A stretch of 50,346 bases of DNA. It comes from Cytobacillus horneckiae (GTDB lineage Bacteria; Bacillota; Bacilli; Bacillales; Cytobacillaceae). The notes below the pieces were generated by a model. That model saw only the letters and a program-made list of their open reading frames with translations, was not told where the DNA came from and made no database searches. Within the stretch, counting starts at the first letter, position 1; the number at the start of each line of letters is the position of its first letter. Of the stretch, positions 17,108-26,206 are shown in pieces. The stretch is taken from the NCBI RefSeq assembly GCF_002835735.1, contig NZ_PISD01000077.1:1-50346 (forward strand), given 5' to 3'. A program made the position numbers and the translations under genes.

Positions 17108-18258
17108 TGCGACACAACCCCTTTCGCGACAATCCCTCTTAGTATTTCTGTTGTTCCGCCCCGCAAAGTAAATCCTGGACCGTGAAGGATAGATTGAGCC
17201 ATGAATCGATTGATAAGTTCCGCCGATTCTATTGAAGGTAATTGCGATAATAGTAATCTAGCTTTTTCTGCGATACTGGTCTCAAATTTAGTTCCTAACT
17301 CTTTCACAAGTGCAGCAGCCATATTGACATCATGGCCTTCTTCTAAATATTTTGCTACACCCATAGACATATTGCGTAAAGTCCATAGTTCTGGAAGTAA
17401 TGATACCGCTTCCCTCATACCCTCTTCATCATCATTCTCACGCAAAATTTTAATCAATTCATCCAATAACGGATAGGTGCTTAATATTCTTTCCGGGCCG
17501 CTTCTTTCATAAGCTAATTCGGCCATCCCTTGCTTCCACCCATTACCTTCAATACCAATGAGACGATTATCCGGAACGAAGACGTTTTCAAAAAAGACTT
17601 CATTAAAATGATGCTGGCCGGTTAAAAACTGAATCGGCCTGACTGTTAAACCTTCAGCTTTCATATTCACAACAAGCTGGCTCATCCCAGCATGCCGATT
17701 ATTTGGATCAAATGGTGAAGTGCGGCAAAGTACAATCATATAGTGCGATAAATGTGCGCCACTCGTCCAAATCTTCGATCCGTTTAACAGCCAGCCGCCA
17801 TCTGTACGCTCTGCTTTTGTTTTTATAGCTGCTAAATCTGAACCAGCGTTTGGCTCACTTAAACCAATGGAAAAAAAACATTCCCCTTTTGTAATCATTG
17901 GAAGAAAGAAGTTCTTTTGTTCCTCTGTTCCAAATTTTAAAAATAACGGTCCGGTTTGGCGATCAGCGAACCAATGTGCAGCCACCGGCGCTCCAGCAGT
18001 TAATAATTCTTCAGTAAGAATATATCTTTCAAGCGCACTTCTTTCTCTCCCGCCATATTTCTTCGGCCATGTCATGCCAATCCAGCCTTTTTGACCCAAT
18101 TTTCGCGAAAAGTCAACAGATTCTCCACTAAGCCATGAATCGCATCTTGACTCAAAAGCTCCACGTTTTTTTTCTTCAATTAAGAATTCACGTACCGTAT
18201 TACGAAACTCCGTTTGCTCAGCTGTAAACTTTACAACTGGCAGCTCTAATTTAATCAT
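17104..18258 (-). CDS. Acyl-CoA dehydrogenase, likely catalytic subunit of a heteromer
   Basis: A 384-residue acyl-CoA dehydrogenase. The FAD and substrate segments FFSIGLSEPNAGSDLAAI and GSKIWTSGAHLSHY are well kept. The C-terminal motif is RGGTTEILRG, with Gly in place of the catalytic Glu of the medium-chain type. Glu251 in AYERSGPERI sits where isovaleryl-CoA dehydrogenase-type enzymes keep their base, so the enzyme is probably active with that residue. It is the first gene of the operon, with a sigma-A promoter 53 bp upstream. The closest architectural parallels are FadE pairs acting on branched or cyclic acyl-CoAs, but the substrate is unknown. Confidence 0.88.
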   Translation of the reverse strand: MIKLELPVVKFTAEQTEFRNTVREFLIEEKKRGAFESRCDSWLSGESVDFSRKLGQKGWIGMTWPKKYGGRERSALERYILTEELLTAGAPVAAHWFADRQTGPLFLKFGTEEQKNFFLPMITKGECFFSIGLSEPNAGSDLAAIKTKAERTDGGWLLNGSKIWTSGAHLSHYMIVLCRTSPFDPNNRHAGMSQLVVNMKAEGLTVRPIQFLTGQHHFNEVFFENVFVPDNRLIGIEGNGWKQGMAELAYERSGPERILSTYPLLDELIKILRENDDEEGMREAVSLLPELWTLRNMSMGVAKYLEEGHDVNMAAALVKELGTKFETSIAEKARLLLSQLPSIESAELINRFMAQSILHGPGFTLRGGTTEILRGIVAKGVVSQ

Positions 18259-18310
18259 GCGCTACACCTCATTAATTACCGTTATCCGATAGTTATTATC
18301 TATATGTAAT

Positions 18311-18340
18311 ATTATAAGGGAGTAACCATTTTAGTGTCAA
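18311..18340 (-). promoter_or_regulatory. Sigma-A promoter of the ACAD-ACAD-ECH-CoA-transferase operon
   Basis: On the minus strand TTGACA (18340-18335), an 18-bp spacer and TATAAT (18316-18311) match both consensus hexamers exactly. Between the -10 and the gene lies TATCGGATA, a short palindrome that could bind a repressor. Confidence 0.8.
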
Positions 18341-18390
18341 TTCTAAATTTTTAGAATTTTTAATCCAAAATAAATGCTTTAACAATAAAA

Positions 18391-18417
18391 AAAGGCAATG
18401 TCATTTTTCACATTGCC
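18391..18417 (-). terminator. Intrinsic terminator of the LysM/NlpC gene
   Basis: An 8-bp stem (18394-18401 with 18410-18417, 8-nt loop) is followed on the minus strand by TTTTTTTATTG. It lies 25 bp beyond the stop. Confidence 0.9.
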
Positions 18418-18441
18418 TCTTACTCTATTAATCTCATATTT

Positions 18442-19395
18442 TTAAAATGCTGTTTTTGCTCCTAAATAGCGAGAGTCCCAATAGTCTAATGTCATATCAG
18501 AAATGGTCACTCCATTAGATGTGCCAGCATGGATAAATTTGTTATTTCCTAAATAAATTCCCGCATGTGATGGACCTGCTTTATATGTTTCAAAAAAGAC
18601 AATATCACCTTTACTTGGTGAACTTACTGACTTAGTGGCATTCCAAATGGTTTCAACCGTTCTAGGTATAGAAATACCAATGTTGTTGAAAACAAAATTT
18701 AAATAGCCGCTACAATCAAAACCTGCTGGTGTACTTCCACCCCAAACATAAGCTACTCCTATGTATTTCTTCGCTTCATTAATTAGCGCATCCACTTTAC
18801 CTGAAGGATTAACGATTTCCGATGGAGGTGTTTGTGTACTCCCAGAAATAGTAAGCTTTTGGCCAGGATAAATCATGTCTGATTTTAATTGATTTAAAGA
18901 TTTTAATTGTGATACAGATAATTTATAGCGAGAGGCAATTCCCCATAAACTATCGCCTGATTTGACTGTGTAAATGCTTTCATTATTTTGCGGTGGTGCT
19001 GGATTAGATTCACTCCCTTGCAACTTTAATGTTTGTCCTGGGTAGATCATGTCGCTCTTTAAACCGTTCATGTTTTTCAAATTAATCACAGACAGACCAT
19101 TTTTCGTTGCAATACTCCATAAGCTATCGCCTTTTTTCACGGTATAAGTTTTTCCACTTACTGTCGTGTTCTGCTTAGGATTGGCTAATGTAAGTGTTTG
19201 TCCAGTATAAATGACGGAACTGGTTAATTGATTCCATTCCATTAATTGATTAATCGATAGATGATATGTATTGGATATCTTCCATAAAGAGTCTCCAGCT
19301 TGCACCTTATATGTATTTGATTGCGCCCCTACTTCAGCATAACTGGCAGCAAATAAGCCAGCAGCAGCCGCAACTGAAATCAGTTGTTTTCTCAA
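18442..19395 (-). CDS. LysM x3 - NlpC/P60 D,L-endopeptidase (LytE/LytF/CwlS type)
   Basis: A 317-residue secreted cell-wall hydrolase. A signal peptide (about residues 1-25, AAAAGLFAASYAEVGAQ) is followed by three LysM repeats at about 28-71, 83-126 and 141-183, each with the x-GDSLWxIA core. A Pro/Ser linker and a C-terminal NlpC/P60 domain follow from about residue 203. The catalytic Cys is in GFDCSGYLNFV and the His in GPSHAGIYLG. Such enzymes cut D-Glu-mDAP bonds for cell separation and growth. The start codon is TTG with AAGGGAG 9 nt upstream. It is monocistronic. Confidence 0.94.
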   Translation of the reverse strand: MRKQLISVAAAAGLFAASYAEVGAQSNTYKVQAGDSLWKISNTYHLSINQLMEWNQLTSSVIYTGQTLTLANPKQNTTVSGKTYTVKKGDSLWSIATKNGLSVINLKNMNGLKSDMIYPGQTLKLQGSESNPAPPQNNESIYTVKSGDSLWGIASRYKLSVSQLKSLNQLKSDMIYPGQKLTISGSTQTPPSEIVNPSGKVDALINEAKKYIGVAYVWGGSTPAGFDCSGYLNFVFNNIGISIPRTVETIWNATKSVSSPSKGDIVFFETYKAGPSHAGIYLGNNKFIHAGTSNGVTISDMTLDYWDSRYLGAKTAF

Positions 19396-19688
19396 GTTAT
19401 AACACTCCCTTTTTAATAGCTACTCAGTTTATGTTAGTAGGGTTAACTGCAAATTCAAACACTGTAAATCATGGTTTATTTGTTATCATTATCCATATTG
19501 ATTCTATTTATATTATATTTTGGATTTATTATCCATTAAACAAATTACCTTAGACCTAATATTTACGTGATTATCCTATTTTCAACTGTCTTTTTGCCTT
19601 AAATATATGAATGTTTTGTTCACTTTTTATATAAAAGGTTCTATTGATTTAGTTTCTCTTTTTTCAAAGTTAAATTGGTTAGAACCAC

Positions 19689-20489
19689 CTACCTGTTTGC
19701 TGATAATAAAGCCCCTACGGCTCCGCTATACTTTCCTCGCTCTAAAAATATTGCTTCATATCCAAACATATTAGAAAACTCCGCCAGCCGGGTTTGAAAA
19801 TAATCATGTCGAGAAACACCACTGCCTGAAAATACGATTGTACTAAGTGAATGCTTCTCTATTAGCAACATAGCTAATAACATTAAATTCTCCGCAATCA
19901 TATTCGTCAAAGCAGCTGCTTTATCACTGGCGCCTCCTTGAACAAAAATTGCCTTCCCAAAATTACTTGCGGTTAAATTGCCATCAATTGGAGAACTAGA
20001 GGATTCATATATGTCTTTAACCAATACATCAATTTCTTCTTTGCTACCATCCCCAGCTAAGTCTGCCAATTGTGCGAATGTTGATTTTCCAGTCAATAAT
20101 TTTCCAAGCCCTATAAAAGTGCCTCCGCCTAATCCTGTACCTAACACTCTCTCACTCTTTCCATTTTTATGAATGAAAAATGAAGTGCCTGTACCGACAT
20201 TCATTAAGAGATACTCAGATCTTTGTTTCCCTTCTTCTTTCAATAAGTAATTTGCTCCGGCACAGATAACAGAAAATTCATCGACTATTTTTGCTTCTGC
20301 CATTTTCTGCTTTAAAGCTTCAGCCCTCCCGCCAGTTAAGATAAATTGAGCAGGAGAATGAAAAATTTGCAGCCATTGCAGGAGTTCTTTTTCCTTACTT
20401 ATAGGATAGTACTTATAATGTAAATATCCTTTTTCTTCATAAACAACTTTTATTAATGTACCGCCTGCATCTATTCCTACTCTAGCCAT
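19689..20489 (-). CDS. coaW: Type II pantothenate kinase
   Basis: A 266-residue kinase of the staphylococcal/bacillar CoaW type. It has the ATP-binding GIDAGGTLIKV at the N-terminus, MNVGTGTSFF, GLGGGTFIGLGKLLTG, and FSGSGVSRH near the C-terminus. It phosphorylates pantothenate in the first committed step of CoA synthesis and, in staphylococci, is not feedback-inhibited by CoA. It starts 6 bp after the stop of the YwaF-like membrane gene, so the two form an operon. Its presence amid so many CoA-using enzymes is suggestive but may be coincidental. Confidence 0.9.
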   Translation of the reverse strand: MARVGIDAGGTLIKVVYEEKGYLHYKYYPISKEKELLQWLQIFHSPAQFILTGGRAEALKQKMAEAKIVDEFSVICAGANYLLKEEGKQRSEYLLMNVGTGTSFFIHKNGKSERVLGTGLGGGTFIGLGKLLTGKSTFAQLADLAGDGSKEEIDVLVKDIYESSSSPIDGNLTASNFGKAIFVQGGASDKAAALTNMIAENLMLLAMLLIEKHSLSTIVFSGSGVSRHDYFQTRLAEFSNMFGYEAIFLERGKYSGAVGALLSANR

Positions 20490-20495
20490 GTACTC

Positions 20496-21197
20496 TCATT
20501 CCCTTCTTATTAAAAATGGTACTAAAATAAGCGTAAATAAAATAAGGGCAACCACCTCCAGGGCTGCAATATATATAGGGTAAGGTCCTAAATAATCCAA
20601 AATTGATCCATTGACAGGCTTGTATGACAAAAACATATAATTCCCTCCTGTGCATTTGTTTACCATCATTGCAAGGAAGGAACAGACATTTAGAAATATG
20701 AAAGAAAGCAGCATCCCCTTTATAGTTGGCCGGTATTGTTTCACAAAAACATAGTATAAGCAAATCCATATGATGAGCATATGGGTTATAAAGAATTGAT
20801 AATAGCGGAAATGTGGAAAGCCAAGAAATAATTCAGGTGTGAAAATGGCCATTGTAGCGCCAATCACTCCGATAAAGTAGACCATTTGAAAGACTTTTTC
20901 AGAACCAGTCATCAATAAGACAAGACATAATATTAAGCTTACAGAGCAAAGATGCAATGGAAGAGCGAATGCGATATCCCAAGCACCGCCTGTATACAGC
21001 CAAATATGATAAAGCAGCTCCAGTACGAATAAAACTGTAAAAAGAAAATATCTTATCTCTGTATGAAAGGAACGTAATGATATTCTACATTTATAAATAA
21101 AGATGATTCCACATAGAAACAATCCAATCATGATGAAATGTGAGAATGAGAAAATAATAAACGGATACTCTTCATATTGGTGATTAAAGGAAATCAT
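20496..21197 (-). CDS. ywaF: TIGR02206 family membrane protein (YwaF-like)
   Basis: A 233-residue integral membrane protein with about seven hydrophobic helices. The WDIAFALPLHLCSVSLI helix and the FFITHMLIIWICLYYVF helix are characteristic of the YwaF/TMEM164-related family (TIGR02206). It has a GGTTGGAG ribosome site and precedes coaW by 6 bp. The biochemical role of the family in bacteria is unknown; the conserved His/Cys in a membrane helix (PLHLCS) is reminiscent of the TMEM164 acyltransferase, but that is speculative. Confidence 0.8.
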   Translation of the reverse strand: MISFNHQYEEYPFIIFSFSHFIMIGLFLCGIIFIYKCRISLRSFHTEIRYFLFTVLFVLELLYHIWLYTGGAWDIAFALPLHLCSVSLILCLVLLMTGSEKVFQMVYFIGVIGATMAIFTPELFLGFPHFRYYQFFITHMLIIWICLYYVFVKQYRPTIKGMLLSFIFLNVCSFLAMMVNKCTGGNYMFLSYKPVNGSILDYLGPYPIYIAALEVVALILFTLILVPFLIRRE

Positions 21198-21279
21198 ACA
21201 TAAGCTCCAACCTTTTATGTTTTCATATTATATTGGCTATCATCGCTGGCAAAGCCTGCTTTTTTAGATGAGCATAATA

Positions 21280-21311
21280 AAGCGCGATAAGTAAAGCTAC
21301 TTATCGCGCTT
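21280..21311 (-). terminator. Hairpin at the 3' end of the long acyl-CoA catabolic cluster
   Basis: A perfect 14-bp stem (21280-21293 with 21298-21311, 4-nt loop AAGC) lies about 80 bp beyond the stop of the last gene. The minus-strand tail TATTATGC is weakly U-rich. It may also terminate plus-strand transcripts. Confidence 0.65.
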
Positions 21312-21393
21312 AAGGCTGTTGACAAACATTCGCTTTAATCGTTGCTTCGCCTCAAGTGGGCAGCGTTAAAAGCACGGCTGATTCGCGTTATCC

Positions 21394-22398
21394 TTATTCC
21401 TCGCTTACCCTTACAAGCTGCTTGCCGAGATTATCTCCGCGGAAAAGTCCGATAAATGCATCAGGAGCATTCTCTAAACCTTCTATGATATTTTCGCGAT
21501 ATTTGATTGAGCCCTCACTCACCCATTTACCGAGCTGTTCATACCCTTCATTATGCTGATCCATGTAATCTCCAACAATAAAGCCCTTCATTAAGGCACT
21601 TTTTTGAATGAGCTGTCCTTGTATTCTTGGACCTTTATCTGCTGATTGAAGATTGTAGGCTGATATTTGGCCGCATACGACAATCCTCGCTTGATAATTA
21701 ATGCGCCACAGCACTTCATCAGAAATATGCCCGCCGACATTATCAAAATATACATCGACTCCGTCAGGACAATATTCTTTTAGCTTTTTCCTAATATCAT
21801 CTGTTTTATAATTAATCACATGATCGAAGGCCAATTCATCTTTTAAGTAGGCGCATTTTTCCTCAGTACCCGCGATACCAACTACATGACAGCCTTTAAT
21901 TTTCGCAATTTGGCCAACTGTAGAACCAACCGCTCCAGCTGCTCCGGAAACAACGACTGTTTCACCTTTCTTAGGCTTGCCAATATCAAGTAATCCGAAA
22001 TAAGCAGTTAATCCTGGCATTCCAACCACACCAATTCCTGTGGAAATAGGTGCCAAATCAGGGTCAATCTTTCTAATATTTGCGCCATCTGACACAGAGT
22101 GATCTGCCCAGTTTAGTCTACCTTCTACGATATCCCCAGGCTGGAAATCTTCATGGTTGGACTCGATAACTTTACCAATCACGCCTCCTGTTAATACTTC
22201 ACCCAGTTCAAATGGATCTACATATGTTTTTACCCCGCGCATTCTACCGCGCATATAAGGGTCGACGGATAAATAAATCGTCCGGATTAATACTTCACCT
22301 GTCCCAATTTCAGGAACTGCTGCTGTCGTAAGCTTGAAATTCTCTGGTTTAGGCATTCCCTCCGGCCTGCTGACTAAGAGTATACTTCTGTTTTCCAT
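21394..22398 (-). CDS. NADP-dependent MDR oxidoreductase (YfmJ / leukotriene B4 12-hydroxydehydrogenase-like)
   Basis: A 334-residue zinc-independent medium-chain reductase. The N-terminus (ILLVSRPEGMPKPENFKL) and LSVDPYMRGRM are diagnostic for the YfmJ/prostaglandin-reductase branch. The coenzyme loop SGAAGAVGSTVGQIAK follows. These enzymes reduce the C=C bond of alpha,beta-unsaturated ketones or aldehydes with NADPH. I chose ATG at 22398, 8 nt after AAGGAGG and 16 bp after the stop of the SDR gene. It is the last gene of the catabolic cluster, where it may reduce an unsaturated keto-intermediate. Confidence 0.87.
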   Translation of the reverse strand: MENRSILLVSRPEGMPKPENFKLTTAAVPEIGTGEVLIRTIYLSVDPYMRGRMRGVKTYVDPFELGEVLTGGVIGKVIESNHEDFQPGDIVEGRLNWADHSVSDGANIRKIDPDLAPISTGIGVVGMPGLTAYFGLLDIGKPKKGETVVVSGAAGAVGSTVGQIAKIKGCHVVGIAGTEEKCAYLKDELAFDHVINYKTDDIRKKLKEYCPDGVDVYFDNVGGHISDEVLWRINYQARIVVCGQISAYNLQSADKGPRIQGQLIQKSALMKGFIVGDYMDQHNEGYEQLGKWVSEGSIKYRENIIEGLENAPDAFIGLFRGDNLGKQLVRVSEE

Positions 22399-22414
22399 AC
22401 TGTATTCCTCCTTG

Positions 22415-23188
22415 TTATAGCGTACTGCCTCCATCCACACTTAAAACTGTGCCTGTCACAAAATCACTTGCTGAAGAGGCTAAATAAATAGCTGCACCCT
22501 TAAGCATATGTTCATCACCGATTTTTCTCAAAGGAATGGTTTTTAAGACTGCCTCTTCATCCTTTTTAAGAATGCCGGCAGACATTTTCGTTCTGAACAT
22601 TCCGGGAGCAATGGCATTAACATAAATATGATGCCGCGCCCATTTCATGGCTAAATCTTTAGTAAAGTGAATAACAGCTGCTTTACTCGTTGTGTACCCG
22701 ATAGTATTCGTTACTTCCGGTTCACGGACGGTTAATCCAGCGGCAGAAGCAATATTAATAATTTTCCCTTGCTTCCTTGCAATCATATGCTTGCCGACCG
22801 CCTGACTTAATAGAAAAGTGCCAGTTACATTGACATCGATTACTTTTTTCCATGCTCCTAATGGCATTTCTTCAACTGGCGCGCCCCATGTCGCACCGCT
22901 ATTATTCACAAGAATATCAATCTTGCCAAAATCATGAATGACCTTCTCGACTACTGATAAAACGCTAGTTTCACTTGTTACATTCAATTCATAGCCAATG
23001 GCTTTCACTCCGTATTTATTAGAAAGAGTGTCAGCAACTTCATCGCAATTCGCCTTTTTGCGCGAACAAAGCGCCAGCTGACAACCTCGTTCGGCGTATA
23101 TCTCTGCGATTTGCTCTCCAAGACCTCGTCCTCCGCCGGTGATAAGGGCTACCTTATCCTTCAAGTCAAATAACTCGTGAAAATTCAT
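22415..23188 (-). CDS. SDR family oxidoreductase (paralogue of the one at 35733-36506)
   Basis: A 257-residue classical SDR. It has the NAD(P) motif TGGGRGLGEQIA, NNSGATWG, the catalytic Ser in NIASAAG, YTTSK (Tyr-Lys), and a C-terminal VTGTVLSVDGG. It is clearly a paralogue of the SDR at 35733-36506 in the same cluster: equal length and blocks such as NNSGATWGAP and EEMP in common. It probably oxidises or reduces a hydroxyacyl-CoA or keto intermediate. It starts 12 bp after the nitronate monooxygenase-type gene. Confidence 0.88.
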   Translation of the reverse strand: MNFHELFDLKDKVALITGGGRGLGEQIAEIYAERGCQLALCSRKKANCDEVADTLSNKYGVKAIGYELNVTSETSVLSVVEKVIHDFGKIDILVNNSGATWGAPVEEMPLGAWKKVIDVNVTGTFLLSQAVGKHMIARKQGKIINIASAAGLTVREPEVTNTIGYTTSKAAVIHFTKDLAMKWARHHIYVNAIAPGMFRTKMSAGILKKDEEAVLKTIPLRKIGDEHMLKGAAIYLASSASDFVTGTVLSVDGGSTL

Positions 23189-23200
23189 CTTTCACCTCTT

Positions 23201-24184
23201 TTAGCGAAGAATCTTTTGGTGACGGGCAATGATGTTTTCCTGCGCTTGTTCGTATTGTTTTTTCAGTTCATCAGTTATTTCTGCGATGGATTGAACTTCG
23301 GTTATCGAGCCAATGCCTTGACCAGCGCCCCACACATCCCGCCAAGCTTTGACTTTTGTATTGTTTAAATCTCCGAAGTTCATTTCTTTCTTTTTCACTA
23401 AATTAGCAGGATCTAAACCTGAATTTATTATACTAGGGATGAGATAATTGGCATTTACTCCACTAAATGCATCCGTGTAAATAATGTCATCAATGCTGGA
23501 ATCAATAATCATTTTTTTATATTCATCCTGTGCGAGACTTTCCTTTGACGGTATAAAACGGGTACCCATATACGCAATATCTGCACCAAGTATTTCGGCT
23601 GCTAGTATATCTTCCCCTTTTGACATTCCTCCTGCAAGCATAACTGGACCGTCAAAAAATTCTCGTACTTCATGAACAAAAGCAATTGGGTTGTAAGTGC
23701 CCGCGTGTCCGCCAGCTCCGCTTGAAACAAGGACGAGCCCGTCTGCTCCTTTTTCTAAAGCCTTCTTGGCAAACTTTACATTAATTACATCAGAAATAAC
23801 CATTCCACCATATTTATGTACGATTTCTGCAACTGGACCTGGGTCACCTAATGACGTAATGACGATTGGGGGTTCATATTTTTCTATTAGCTGCAAATCT
23901 TCAATATATCTTTTGTTCGAACGATGTGTAATAAAATTTATGCCCCAAGGCGCTGCTTTTTTGTCCGGATGGTCATTATTGTATTCTGCAAGCTCATGAT
24001 TAATCTGTCCCATCCACTCTTTCAGAATTTCTTCAGTACGTGCATTTAGTGCAGGAAATGTTCCAATAATGCCGGCTTTGCATGAATGGATAACCAATTC
24101 AGGATTGCTAATTAAAAACATCGGTGCGACCATCACCGGCAAGCTCAAAGATTCTTTCATAGTTTTAAAATCATATTTTTCCAT
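23201..24184 (-). CDS. Nitronate monooxygenase / 2-nitropropane dioxygenase family flavoprotein
   Basis: A 327-residue FMN-dependent TIM-barrel protein. It starts with SLPVMVAPMFLISNPELV, has GADGLVLVSSGAGGHAG (with the conserved His) and GPVMLAGGMSKGEDILAAEILGAD for FMN phosphate binding. The family includes nitronate monooxygenases and FabK-like enoyl reductases. In a beta-oxidation-like cluster an enoyl-thioester reductase or detoxifying role is at least as likely as nitronate oxidation. It lies 71 bp beyond the importer's binding protein, with a hairpin in between. Confidence 0.82.
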   Translation of the reverse strand: MEKYDFKTMKESLSLPVMVAPMFLISNPELVIHSCKAGIIGTFPALNARTEEILKEWMGQINHELAEYNNDHPDKKAAPWGINFITHRSNKRYIEDLQLIEKYEPPIVITSLGDPGPVAEIVHKYGGMVISDVINVKFAKKALEKGADGLVLVSSGAGGHAGTYNPIAFVHEVREFFDGPVMLAGGMSKGEDILAAEILGADIAYMGTRFIPSKESLAQDEYKKMIIDSSIDDIIYTDAFSGVNANYLIPSIINSGLDPANLVKKKEMNFGDLNNTKVKAWRDVWGAGQGIGSITEVQSIAEITDELKKQYEQAQENIIARHQKILR

Positions 24185-24208
24185 TTAAAAAACCTCCTAA
24201 ACTGTTAT

Positions 24209-24244
24209 GAGAGAGGCTGGGTTAAGGAACAAACCCAATCTCTC
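24209..24244 (-). terminator. Possible attenuating hairpin after the binding-protein gene
   Basis: An imperfect stem (GAGAGA..TGGGTT with AACCCA..TCTCTC) lies between the ABC binding-protein gene and the flavoprotein gene. There is no U tract on the minus strand, so it may lower readthrough or protect the mRNA end rather than stop transcription. Confidence 0.4.
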
Positions 24245-24255
24245 CCTTCTTTTCT

Positions 24256-25422
24256 TTAATCTACTTCTTTCAAAACGATTTCTCCATCTTCGACTGTCGC
24301 CATTCTAATTAAATTCACAAAGCCTCCGTCATCCTCAACACTCGGAATCTCGTAAACTTTCTTATCCTCAGGCAGCTGATCAAGCCCAGCTTGAATATGT
24401 TCTCTAATCAGTTTTGCATCTTCAACATTTCCAGCCGCCTTCATCGCTTCTACTAAAACATAAGTCGCTAAATAATGATAGCCAGCCTCTGAACCAGGGT
24501 CTTTGTTGTACAGCTCCCTATACTTATCAATAAACTCAGCTGTGCCTGGGTATTCCGTATGGATAAGCGGAGTCACTCCGACTGCACCTTCCAAAACGTC
24601 ATAAGACTGGGTTACATTTTTCATTTCATCTAATTTCGCCTGATCCATAATGATGAAACCGCCATCAAATCCCAACTCCCTTGCCTGCATAGCAACTTTT
24701 GCAGTCGGTTCAGATGCACCACCGATAAATAATACATCTGGATCTTGTTTTAACGCATTAGTTAGAATAGTGAAAAAATCGGTATCTTTAGAAAAATCAA
24801 TCGAAGCTTGGTGTACTACTTCTCCGCCATTCTCTTCCCAATAAGGGATGATTGCTTCAGCCCAGTCCTTCCCGTATTGCGTAACTGGAGGAAGAGCTGC
24901 CATTTTCTTCCCAAACCTATCCATCGCATATGTTGAAAATGGTTCAATATAACCTGCATAACTTGGCGGTATTCTGACCGTCAATTTATTGCCCCGCTCT
25001 GTAATATCAGGTTCACTGGAATAAGCTACAATCAAAAAGTTATCCATTTCGTTAAAAACCTGCAATGCCGCAATCCCCCCGCTATGTGGAGAAAATATAA
25101 TCGGAGTTTTATTTTCCTGTACAAGCCTTTTTCCATTTGAAGCTGTTTCATTTGGCATATATTTATCATCAAGAGAAACCAGGTTTAATTTATATTTCTC
25201 TCCCTCTACCTCAAATCCCTCTTTATTTATTTCATCTACAGCCATCTTTAAACCATTAAGCGTATTTTCACCGTAAAATGCTGCAGCACCGCTTAAAGGA
25301 CCGCTATATCCTATATTTACAACCTTTTCCTCTCCTGATCCACCGCTTGATTGTGAACAAGCCGCCATCATTACTACTGCAAATGCTAAGCTGATAATGA
25401 ATAAAAATTTTACCTTTCTCAT
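24256..25422 (-). CDS. ABC importer substrate-binding lipoprotein, branched-chain amino acid/amide type (Peripla_BP_6)
   Basis: A 388-residue lipoprotein. A signal peptide ends with lipobox VVMMAAC (Cys22), then a Ser/Gly linker and a two-lobed periplasmic-binding fold begin at VVNIGYSGPLSGAAAFYGE, the classical LivJ-type start. It captures the substrate outside the membrane for the permease and ATPase genes upstream in the same operon. In this setting the ligand is more likely an organic or fatty-acid-like carboxylate than leucine, since all surrounding genes act on acyl-CoAs; that is inference. Confidence 0.9.
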   Translation of the reverse strand: MRKVKFLFIISLAFAVVMMAACSQSSGGSGEEKVVNIGYSGPLSGAAAFYGENTLNGLKMAVDEINKEGFEVEGEKYKLNLVSLDDKYMPNETASNGKRLVQENKTPIIFSPHSGGIAALQVFNEMDNFLIVAYSSEPDITERGNKLTVRIPPSYAGYIEPFSTYAMDRFGKKMAALPPVTQYGKDWAEAIIPYWEENGGEVVHQASIDFSKDTDFFTILTNALKQDPDVLFIGGASEPTAKVAMQARELGFDGGFIIMDQAKLDEMKNVTQSYDVLEGAVGVTPLIHTEYPGTAEFIDKYRELYNKDPGSEAGYHYLATYVLVEAMKAAGNVEDAKLIREHIQAGLDQLPEDKKVYEIPSVEDDGGFVNLIRMATVEDGEIVLKEVD

Positions 25423-25492
25423 CGGTCTTACCTCCTATTAAAATAGTGGAGGCGGCAAAATGTCCGCCAAGTCTTCATTATCCAATTTTTCT

Positions 25493-26206
25493 TTAAGCGC
25501 CAATATATGCTTTTCTAACTTCTTCATTAGAAAATAGCTCTGCAGATGAACCATGAACGACTATTTTTCCATTCTCATAAACATAGCCTTTATCAGCAAT
25601 ACTCAAAGCCGCATTCGCATTTTGCTCTGCCAATAAAATCGTTGTTCCTTCGCGATTGATATGTTCAATGCTTTTAAACATTTGTTCAACAATTAATGGT
25701 GCCAAACCAATGGACGGCTCATCAAGGAGCATGAGCTTTGGTTTGGCCATCAGCGCCCGTCCTATTGCAAGCATTTGCTGCTGCCCTCCACTGAGTGAGC
25801 CTGCGGCATCTTCCCTTTTATCGTAAAGGATTGGGAAGAGTTCATTTACTTCCTTCAATGATTGTTTAATTTGACCTTTATTTCTACGGTGCACATAAGC
25901 CCCCATCATCAAATTTTGCTGAACGCTCATTTGCGGAAATAGCTTTCTGTCTTCAGCACATTGTACGATGCCAAGCTCGACAATTTTATCAGGCTGCTTT
26001 CCGCCAATTTGTTCATCATTAAAAATAATTTCACCAGCCGCTGGTTTTAACAGACCGCTGATCGTTTTGAATGTTGTTGATTTCCCCGCTCCATTCGCAC
26101 CAAGCAGGACGACAATTTCACCTTTGATCACTTCAATATTAACTTCCTTAATACTTGTATACTTTCCATATTTCGCTGTAAGTCCCATTATGCTAAGCAC
26201 TGGCAC
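25493..26206 (-). CDS. ABC importer ATPase (LivF type)
   Basis: A 237-residue ATPase with Walker A GANGAGKST, the Q-loop region, signature LSGGQQQMLAIGRALM, and Walker B LMLLDEPSIGL followed by the LAEQNA switch region typical of LivF. It starts with GTG at 26206, after AGGAGG, and overlaps the LivG-type gene by 14 bp. With that ATPase it forms the heterodimeric motor of the importer. Confidence 0.92.
   Translation of the reverse strand: MPVLSIMGLTAKYGKYTSIKEVNIEVIKGEIVVLLGANGAGKSTTFKTISGLLKPAAGEIIFNDEQIGGKQPDKIVELGIVQCAEDRKLFPQMSVQQNLMMGAYVHRRNKGQIKQSLKEVNELFPILYDKREDAAGSLSGGQQQMLAIGRALMAKPKLMLLDEPSIGLAPLIVEQMFKSIEHINREGTTILLAEQNANAALSIADKGYVYENGKIVVHGSSAELFSNEEVRKAYIGA

Noticed and set aside
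19625..19685. GGTTCT/AGAACC inverted repeat as a coaW terminator
   Set aside because: The arms are only 6 bp with a loop over 40 nt; there is no U tract in the right place.
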